Shown here one piece after another: positions 1 through 4,601 of a DNA stretch of 8,286 nucleotides (its first letter is position 1; each line of letters opens with the position of its first letter). The DNA is from Chthoniobacteraceae bacterium (lineage in GTDB: Bacteria > Verrucomicrobiota > Verrucomicrobiia > Chthoniobacterales > Chthoniobacteraceae): assembly GCA_947478975.1 (NCBI GenBank), contig CANJYI010000110.1:1-8286 (forward strand), in the 5' to 3' direction. The position numbers and the translations under genes were made by a program. The notes beneath the pieces are model-generated. The model saw only the letters and a list, made by a program, of their open reading frames with translations, was not told the origin of the DNA and searched no databases.

Positions 1-95
1 AGCGGCCCCTTGGAGGTATACTCGACCCAAGCCTTCAGCCCGACGACAAGCGTCAGCAGAAGAAGGAGCAGAAAAAGACGCTGGGCTTTGGACAC
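1..95 (-). CDS. N-terminus of an unidentified exported or membrane-anchored protein (cut by window edge)
   Basis: Reading leftward from a GTG at 95-93, the frame is open to the window edge and gives about 31 residues. They start MSKAQR, continue as a nearly pure leucine/valine stretch (LFLLLLLLTLVVGL, about residues 7-20), then become polar (KAWVEYTSKGP). A short basic start followed by a hydrophobic core is typical of a Sec signal peptide or a single N-terminal membrane anchor. An in-frame GTG at 116-114 would add seven residues (MRLACRA) and is an equally legal start; I prefer 95 because it gives a more compact basic n-region. No Shine-Dalgarno sequence is visible before either. The gene diverges from the Fur-family regulator, so the two share the region 117-400. 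Too little is present to name a family. That it is a real gene is inferred from the signal-like composition. Confidence 0.55.
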   Translation of the reverse strand, partial: MSKAQRLFLLLLLLTLVVGLKAWVEYTSKGP

Positions 96-349
96 GGCGC
101 GGCAAGCTAATCGCACCTGCCAAATGTGTCAGCCGTTTTTATGGTGGGATTGAACGAAGTTGCGAGCCTGATTGCATTGCACTTAACCTCATGCGGCAAC
201 GCGTCTTTTATCGGCCGGCGCGCCTTCGCGTTGGATCCGCCCCGGGCCGGGAATCCTCCTGCGACCGCCGAAGGGGGCGCACCATCCCCGGCCTGAAGTG
301 GCGCGCCGGGCAAGTGTGTGGGATGCAAAGGTGGCCTGCGAATCAGACC

Positions 350-372
350 TTAATAAGAACAATTCTTGATAA
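350..372. promoter_or_regulatory. Candidate Fur/PerR-family operator (palindrome 1)
   Basis: AAGAA-CAA-TTCTT at 355-367 is a perfect 5-3-5 inverted repeat. Extending it to 350-372 gives 8 of 11 complementary pairs around the centre at 361, including the outer TTA/TAA. The AT-rich symmetry resembles the operators of the Fur/PerR family in size and shape, though it is not a close match to the Bacillus PerR box. It lies 28-50 bp before the regulator's ATG, where autoregulation would be expected. The symmetry is seen directly; its function is inferred. Confidence 0.5.
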
Positions 373-394
373 GCTTCGGCAACCGAACGAAGCT
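372..394 (+). other. 7-bp stem hairpin just before the regulator start codon
   Basis: AGCTTCG at 372-378 is perfectly complementary to CGAAGCT at 388-394, with a 9-nt loop. It ends 6 nt before the ATG at 401. In the transcript it could hinder ribosome entry. It competes with the inner TTCGG/CCGAA stem (375-387), so only one can form at a time. A translational role is speculative. Confidence 0.3.
375..387. promoter_or_regulatory. Second palindrome with the same geometry (palindrome 2)
   Basis: TTCGG-CAA-CCGAA is a perfect 5-3-5 inverted repeat with the same CAA spacer as palindrome 1. Its centre (381) is 20 bp from the first centre (361), close to two turns of the helix, so two dimers could bind on the same face. 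It ends 13 bp before the regulator's ATG. The arm sequence differs from palindrome 1, so it may be a weaker site, or simply a part of the overlapping hairpin 372-394. Confidence 0.35.
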
Positions 395-400
395 GAAACT

Positions 401-925
401 ATGTCCCCCTCCACAGAAACCGCCACACCTGATGCGCTCCCGCACAAAAAAGGCCCCCGTCAGACAGAGCAGCGCAAGGCGGTATTCGCAGCGCTCATGG
501 CCCGCGCCGACCACCCCAGCGCAGTGGAGGTCTTCCTTCGCGTTAAAACACGCGTCCCCTCCATCTCTCTAGCAACCGTTTACAACTGCCTCGAAACACT
601 CGCAGCCTCCGGACAGGTGCGCATGGTCAACCACGAACGCGAGCCTTCCCGCTATTGCGCCAACCTGAGCGAACACGCCCACCTTTTTTGCTCCCACTGC
701 GGCTCGGTCACCGACCTGCCCGTCCACACCCCGATGCCTCCAGACCAGATCTGGCACCTGCCCGAGGGCGTTACCATCTCCCAACAGGAGGTTTCCTTCC
801 GGGGTACCTGTGCCAAGTGCGGGCAGCAGTCCCACGCCCACACACAGCCCGCCCACCTTTCCGAACCGCTCCCGCACGGATCCAGCGGCCCGGCCGCTTC
901 CGCCGCTCCCTACTTTGTTTCCTAA
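401..925 (+). CDS. PerR/Fur-family metal- or peroxide-responsive transcriptional regulator
   Basis: This 174-residue protein is a DNA-binding repressor of the Fur superfamily. An N-terminal winged helix (about 18-83) carries the recognition-helix motif ATVYNCL (58-64), and a C-terminal dimerisation domain follows. It aligns without gaps to Bacillus subtilis PerR, offset by one residue. The structural zinc cysteines are C97, C100, C137 and C140, and the regulatory ligands H38, H92, H94 and D105 match PerR H37, H91, H93 and D104. The fifth ligand, PerR D85, is C86 here. After residue 141 comes a PerR-unlike tail of about 34 residues with H145, H147, H152 and H159. I chose ATG 401 because it leaves a normal 17-residue lead before the winged helix and sits just after the palindromes; an open frame back to 191 is rejected. 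It lies 62 bp upstream of sufC, so it probably controls the suf genes. PerR-like is most likely; Fur or Zur function is possible. Confidence 0.9.
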   Translation: MSPSTETATPDALPHKKGPRQTEQRKAVFAALMARADHPSAVEVFLRVKTRVPSISLATVYNCLETLAASGQVRMVNHEREPSRYCANLSEHAHLFCSHCGSVTDLPVHTPMPPDQIWHLPEGVTISQQEVSFRGTCAKCGQQSHAHTQPAHLSEPLPHGSSGPAASAAPYFVS

Positions 926-941
926 CTGAAATTCATCCAAA

Positions 942-958
942 GCCCAGCAGCCCTGGGC
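942..958 (+). other. Inverted repeat between regulator gene and sufC
   Basis: GCCCAG (942-947) and CTGGGC (953-958) form a perfect 6-bp GC-rich stem with a 5-nt loop. No run of T follows, so it is not a standard intrinsic terminator. It could be a weak attenuator, or a processing or stability element setting different levels for the regulator and suf messages, or it may be chance. Confidence 0.3.
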
Positions 959-960
959 GC

Positions 961-968
961 CAATTCTT
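961..968 (+). promoter_or_regulatory. Half-site matching the regulator's palindrome, before sufC
   Basis: CAATTCTT occurs here and also at 360-367 as the spacer plus right half of palindrome 1. It ends 20 bp before the sufC ATG. The left half is not present (GGCGC instead of AAGAA), so this is at most a half operator. It is an AT-rich word in a GC-rich region; its role is inferred. Confidence 0.25.
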
Positions 969-987
969 CACTTTCCCACCACCCTTT

Positions 988-1770
988 ATGAGTCTCGTCA
1001 TCCACAACCTCCATGCCCGTGTCGTCGGCGGCCAACAGATCCTCCGTGGCCTCAATCTCGAAATTGAAAAAGGCTCCGTCCACGCGATCATGGGCCCCAA
1101 CGGTTCAGGCAAAAGCACCCTCTCCAAAGTGATCGCCGGCCACCCCGACTACGAAGTCACAGAGGGAGAGGTCCTCCTCGACGGGGTCAACGTACTCGGC
1201 ATGGAACCGGACGCCCGCTCGCGCGCCGGCCTGTTCCTCGCTTTCCAATACCCGGTGGAGATCCCCGGAGTCAGCAACGCCAACTTCATCCGCGCCGCCC
1301 TTCAGGCACGCCTTGCCGCGGGTGAGGAACTCGAGGCCACCGAATACTACGGCGACCTGTACAAGGAAATGGACCGTCTTGAAATCCCGCGCAATTTCAC
1401 CGCCCGTTCGGTCAACGAAGGGTTTTCCGGAGGCGAAAAAAAGCGCAATGAAGTGCTGCAAATGGCGATGCTCAAGCCCTCCTACGCAATTTTGGACGAG
1501 ACGGATTCCGGTTTGGACATCGACGCCCTCAAGGTCGTTTCCGCGGGGGTCAACGCCCTGCGCGGCCCCAGCCTCGGGATTCTGGTCATCACCCACTACC
1601 AGCGCCTCCTCGACTACATCACCCCGGACGTGGTCCACGTGCTGGTGGCCGGCCGCATCGTGCGCAGCGCTGGCCCCGAACTCGCCCTCGAGCTCGAGGC
1701 CAAGGGGTACGACTGGATCCGGGACGAGCTTTCCGAAGCCGCCCTCGCAGCCGAGCCCGTCCACGCCTGA
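988..1770 (+). CDS. sufC: SufC, ATPase subunit of the SufBC2D Fe-S cluster scaffold
   Basis: SufC is a cytosolic ABC-type ATPase, not a transporter. ATP-driven dimerisation reshapes SufB-SufD so that an iron-sulfur cluster can form. The 260-residue product has Walker A GPNGSGKST (36-44), Q-loop glutamine 87 in AFQYP, the signature SGGEKKR (147-153), Walker B AILDE (167-171), a D-loop SGLD (174-177) and the switch histidine H203. The text around Walker B (LDETDSGLDIDALK) is diagnostic of SufC. Length is typical (about 250-260). ATG 988 is chosen because MSLVIHNLHARV matches the family's N-terminus; the frame is open further upstream but overlaps the regulator gene. No Shine-Dalgarno is seen; the leader is pyrimidine-rich. 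sufB follows after 51 bp. The order C-B-D differs from the Escherichia coli order (A-B-C-D-S-E). Confidence 0.97.
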   Translation: MSLVIHNLHARVVGGQQILRGLNLEIEKGSVHAIMGPNGSGKSTLSKVIAGHPDYEVTEGEVLLDGVNVLGMEPDARSRAGLFLAFQYPVEIPGVSNANFIRAALQARLAAGEELEATEYYGDLYKEMDRLEIPRNFTARSVNEGFSGGEKKRNEVLQMAMLKPSYAILDETDSGLDIDALKVVSAGVNALRGPSLGILVITHYQRLLDYITPDVVHVLVAGRIVRSAGPELALELEAKGYDWIRDELSEAALAAEPVHA

Positions 1771-1821
1771 GTCCCGTCTTTCTGCCACTGACCCGCGGCC
1801 AACGCCCAACCTTTCCCAAGC

Positions 1822-3234
1822 ATGTCCACCGAAACCCTCTCCCAACTGGATGTCGACCGCACCCGCGGCGACTTCCATTATCCGGAACAACACACCTTCG
1901 ACGCAGGTTCCGGCCTCAGCCACGCCACCGTGGACTACATCTCCAACGTCAAGGGCGAGCCGGACTGGATCCGCGAATTCCGCCACAAAGCGCTGGATGT
2001 ATTTTTCTCCAAACCCATGCCAACGCACTGGGCCAGCGAGGATCTGGAAAACATCATCTTCGAGAAGATCCGCTACTACCTGGCAAACGCCCAGCGCCCT
2101 ACCCGCTCGTGGGACGAGGTTCCCGACGACGTCAAACGCACCTTCGAGCGCCTCGGCATTCCGGAGCAGGAGCGCAAGTTCCTCGCCGGCGTCGAAGCCC
2201 AGTTTGACTCCGAGGCGGTCTACTCCAACATGAAGAAGGCCCTGGGCGACCAGGGGGTTGTTTTTGTGGGGTCCACCGACGGACTCAAGGAGCATCCTGA
2301 ACTCTTCAAAAAGTGGTTTGGCAAGGTCATCCCGACCGGGGACAACAAGTTCAGTGCGCTGAACTCGGCGGTGTTTTCCGGCGGGTCCTTCATCTACGTG
2401 CCCCCGGGGGTCAAGGTGAAGCACCCCCTGCAGGCGTACTTCCGGATCAACGCCGAAAACTTCGGCCAGTTTGAGCGGACCCTGATCATCGCCGACGAGG
2501 GCTCCGAGGTCATGTACATGGAAGGCTGCACCGCGCCCAAGTTTGAAACCGCGACCCTGCATTCGGCCGTGGTGGAACTGGTCGCGCTCAAGGGTGCGAA
2601 GATCCAGTACGTCACCGTCCAAAACTGGAGTGCCAACGTGTTCAACCTAGTCACCAAGCGGGCCATCGCCCACGAGGAGGCGGAGGTCAAATGGATCGAC
2701 TGCAACATCGGCTCCCGGCTCACAATGAAGTATCCGGGCGTGATTCTCAAAGGGCGCAAGGCCCGCGGAGAAGTGCTCTCCATCGCGCTTGCCAACAACG
2801 GCCAGCACCAGGACACGGGCGCCAAGATGATCCACGCTGCGGACGAGACCACCTCGAACATCATCGCCAAATCCATCTCCATCGGAAAGGGCCGCTCCTC
2901 CTACCGCGGGCTGGTGCACATTCCCAAGCACCTCAAAGGCTGCAAAAACAACACGGAGTGCGACGCCCTCCTGATCAACTCCACCAGCCGCACAGACACC
3001 TATCCCGCCATTACCGTGCGCGGGTCGGGAAACTCCGTGCAGCACGAGGCCTCGGTGAGCCAGGTGAGCGCCGAGCAGATCTTCTACATGCAGCAACGCG
3101 GCCTCTCGGAAGCGCAGGCTATGAGTCTCTCTGTAAACGGGTTCGTCAACGACCTCGTGCGCGAGTTTCCCATGGAGTACTCCGTGGAGCTCAAGCGCCT
3201 GATCGACCTCGAAATGGAAGACTCCGTCGGCTAG
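1822..3234 (+). CDS. sufB: SufB, Fe-S cluster assembly scaffold subunit
   Basis: SufB is the cytosolic scaffold subunit that receives sulfur and, with SufD, holds the nascent cluster. The 470-residue product spans the full SufBD beta-helix core and ends in the family-typical LEMEDSVG. Residues matching those shown to matter in E. coli SufB are visible: R208, N210, C236 in the motif MEGCTAP (E. coli C254), Q267 and W269 in VQNW, K279, C380 in TECDALL (E. coli C405, the sulfur acceptor), and H408-E409 in QHEA (E. coli H433-E434). It is about 25 residues shorter than the E. coli protein, partly through a shorter loop after W269, as in many bacteria. ATG 1822 gives a normal N-terminus; the leader lacks a Shine-Dalgarno sequence. 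It lies between sufC and sufD with gaps of 51 and 36 bp, consistent with one transcript. Confidence 0.97.
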   Translation: MSTETLSQLDVDRTRGDFHYPEQHTFDAGSGLSHATVDYISNVKGEPDWIREFRHKALDVFFSKPMPTHWASEDLENIIFEKIRYYLANAQRPTRSWDEVPDDVKRTFERLGIPEQERKFLAGVEAQFDSEAVYSNMKKALGDQGVVFVGSTDGLKEHPELFKKWFGKVIPTGDNKFSALNSAVFSGGSFIYVPPGVKVKHPLQAYFRINAENFGQFERTLIIADEGSEVMYMEGCTAPKFETATLHSAVVELVALKGAKIQYVTVQNWSANVFNLVTKRAIAHEEAEVKWIDCNIGSRLTMKYPGVILKGRKARGEVLSIALANNGQHQDTGAKMIHAADETTSNIIAKSISIGKGRSSYRGLVHIPKHLKGCKNNTECDALLINSTSRTDTYPAITVRGSGNSVQHEASVSQVSAEQIFYMQQRGLSEAQAMSLSVNGFVNDLVREFPMEYSVELKRLIDLEMEDSVG

Positions 3235-3270
3235 AGCCCAACGCGCCAACGCCGTCCCCATCCCTTCTTC

Positions 3271-4563
3271 ATGAGCGAATCTCTTTTGCAAGCCCCTCCC
3301 GCCGCCGAGGCCTTTGCGAACCAGCCCGACTGGCTTCGCGAGGCCCGGCAGCAGGCCGCCCTCCGTTTTGACGCGCTGCCCCGCCCCTCCCGCACCGACG
3401 AGGCCTGGCGCTTTTCCAACCTGCGCGCCTTCGATCCGCAGGACTTCACCCCGGCACGTCCCGTGGCGCTGGAGGTCACCGACTCGCTGCTCCCCCTCTC
3501 TCTGGGGGCGGACTCCCACGCGGGCAGCCTTGTCTTTGCAAACGACAAACTGGTGGCGCGCACCCGTTCCGCGGTGGCGGATCAGGGCGTCATTTGGTTG
3601 CCCCTCGAGGAGGCGATCGAGCAGCATCCCGAGCTGGTGCAGCGTTACTTCATGCGGAGCGAAGCCTTGTTCGGGTCCGCCAAGCATCTGGCCCTGCACC
3701 AGGCTTCGGTGCGCACGGGAACGTTCCTGTATGTGCCAAAAGGCGTGAAGGTGGAGGCGCCCCTGCAGGCGTTCCACTGGATTGCGGGCTCAGGCCAGTC
3801 GATTTTCCCGCACACCCTCCTCATCGCTGAGGAGGGAAGTTCCGTCACCTTTGTGGACTGGTTCAAGGCGCACAGCGACTCGCGCAACCTGGCATGCGGG
3901 GTTCACGACCTGCACGTGGGCCAGGGCGCCGAAGTCCACTACGTTTCAGTTCAGGACTGGAGCCGCCAGACAGTGGCACTCCATTCCAACGCGACCGTAG
4001 TCGGAGCCGGCGGCAAGGCGGTGCATCTCTCGTTGCACCTCGGTGGCAGTTTTGCCCGCAGCGAAAGTGTCAGCCACCTGCGAGGCGCGGGAGCCCGGAG
4101 CGAAATGCTGGCCGCGACGGTGGCCGATGGCGCGCAGGAGTTCGACCAGCGTACGCTTCAGGACCACTGTTCCCCGGACACGTCGAGTGATCTACTCTAT
4201 AAAAACGCCCTCTACGACGAGGCAAAAACCATCTTCGCGGGCCTGATCCGGGTGGCACCCCACGCCCACCGGACGGACGCCTACCAGAAGGTACGCAATC
4301 TGGTCTTGAGCGCGGAAGCCGAGGCCGTCTCGCTCCCCGGCCTCGAGATTCTCGCCGATCAGGTGCGCTGTTCGCACGGCGCCACCACGGGTGAAATCAA
4401 TGCCGAGGAGCTCTTCTACATGCAGGCCCGCGGCATTTCAGAACGGGACGCGTACCGGCTCATCACCTACGGCTTCCTCAATGAAGTGATCGAACGTCTC
4501 CCGGAAAACTCCCTGCGGGTCCGCCTGCAGGAAGCGCTTCAAGCCAGACTCGCGGGCCACTAG
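3271..4563 (+). CDS. sufD: SufD, Fe-S cluster assembly scaffold subunit
   Basis: SufD is the SufB paralogue that completes the SufBC2D complex and is needed for iron acquisition and cluster assembly. The product has 430 residues (E. coli SufD about 423). It has the usual helical N-terminal part (about 1-60, including DEAWRFSNLRAF at 43-54), a SufBD beta-helix core, and the C-terminal motif C367-S-H369-GATTG, where H369 corresponds to E. coli H360 at the cluster-forming SufB-SufD interface. The end (LFYMQARGISERDAYRLITY and following) is the shared SufBD helical domain. ATG 3271 is the first start in frame after the sufB stop, and its N-terminus fits the family. The 15 bases before it are pyrimidine-rich. 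SufS, SufE/SufU and SufA do not follow; a photolyase gene does. Confidence 0.95.
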   Translation: MSESLLQAPPAAEAFANQPDWLREARQQAALRFDALPRPSRTDEAWRFSNLRAFDPQDFTPARPVALEVTDSLLPLSLGADSHAGSLVFANDKLVARTRSAVADQGVIWLPLEEAIEQHPELVQRYFMRSEALFGSAKHLALHQASVRTGTFLYVPKGVKVEAPLQAFHWIAGSGQSIFPHTLLIAEEGSSVTFVDWFKAHSDSRNLACGVHDLHVGQGAEVHYVSVQDWSRQTVALHSNATVVGAGGKAVHLSLHLGGSFARSESVSHLRGAGARSEMLAATVADGAQEFDQRTLQDHCSPDTSSDLLYKNALYDEAKTIFAGLIRVAPHAHRTDAYQKVRNLVLSAEAEAVSLPGLEILADQVRCSHGATTGEINAEELFYMQARGISERDAYRLITYGFLNEVIERLPENSLRVRLQEALQARLAGH

Positions 4564-4565
4564 CC

Positions 4566-4588
4566 GCAGGGGGTGCGTTCGCTCCTGC
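4566..4588 (+). other. Inverted repeat between sufD and the photolyase gene
   Basis: GCAGGGG (4566-4572) pairs with CTCCTGC (4582-4588) over 7 positions including one G-T wobble, with a 9-nt loop. No T-run follows, so I do not call a terminator. In RNA it could mark the 3' edge of the suf message or be neutral. Confidence 0.25.
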
Positions 4589-4601
4589 AAGACCAGTGCC
4601 C

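Larger units (their letters stand above)
117..400. other. Divergent intergenic region upstream of the regulator gene
   Basis: This gap lies between the leftward partial gene and the regulator. Positions 205-312 are very GC-rich and can fold into short hairpins, for example CCCGGC at 287-292 with GCCGGG at 305-310, and CGCG at 219-222 with CGCG at 227-230. The last 50 bp are AT-rich and hold two palindromes, listed separately. I recognise no known riboswitch or small RNA. I found no pair of convincing -35 and -10 hexamers in either direction. An in-frame open stretch from 191 runs into the regulator gene but looks like non-coding extension. Confidence 0.6.

Noticed and set aside
217..307. Two GGCGCGCC palindromes 83 bp apart (217-224 and 300-307)
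   Set aside because: Short GC palindromes are common by chance in DNA of this composition, and nothing else connects the two copies.
191..400. 70-residue N-terminal extension of the regulator
   Set aside because: It is Arg/Gly-rich and unlike Fur-family N-termini, and it would place the palindromes inside the coding region; ATG 401 gives a normal length.
655..987. Upstream in-frame extension of sufC
   Set aside because: It overlaps the regulator gene and does not resemble SufC; ATG 988 matches the family start.
1313..2233. Plus-strand open frame in another phase across sufC and sufB
   Set aside because: Ser/Pro/Thr/Arg-rich out-of-frame translation crossing two real genes.
1105..2622. Long minus-strand open frame opposite sufC and sufB
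   Set aside because: It lies antisense to two certain genes, is low-complexity Gly/Val/Glu-rich as expected from codon bias in GC-rich DNA, and shows no recognisable family.
2986..2988. Apparent loss of a catalytic cysteine in SufB at S389
   Set aside because: Counting back from the HEA motif, the E. coli C405 equivalent is C380 in TECDALL, which is present; S389 is at a variable position.
2647..3777. Long minus-strand open frame opposite sufB and sufD
   Set aside because: Antisense shadow of conserved suf coding sequence, with His/Gly/Arg-rich composition and no domain.
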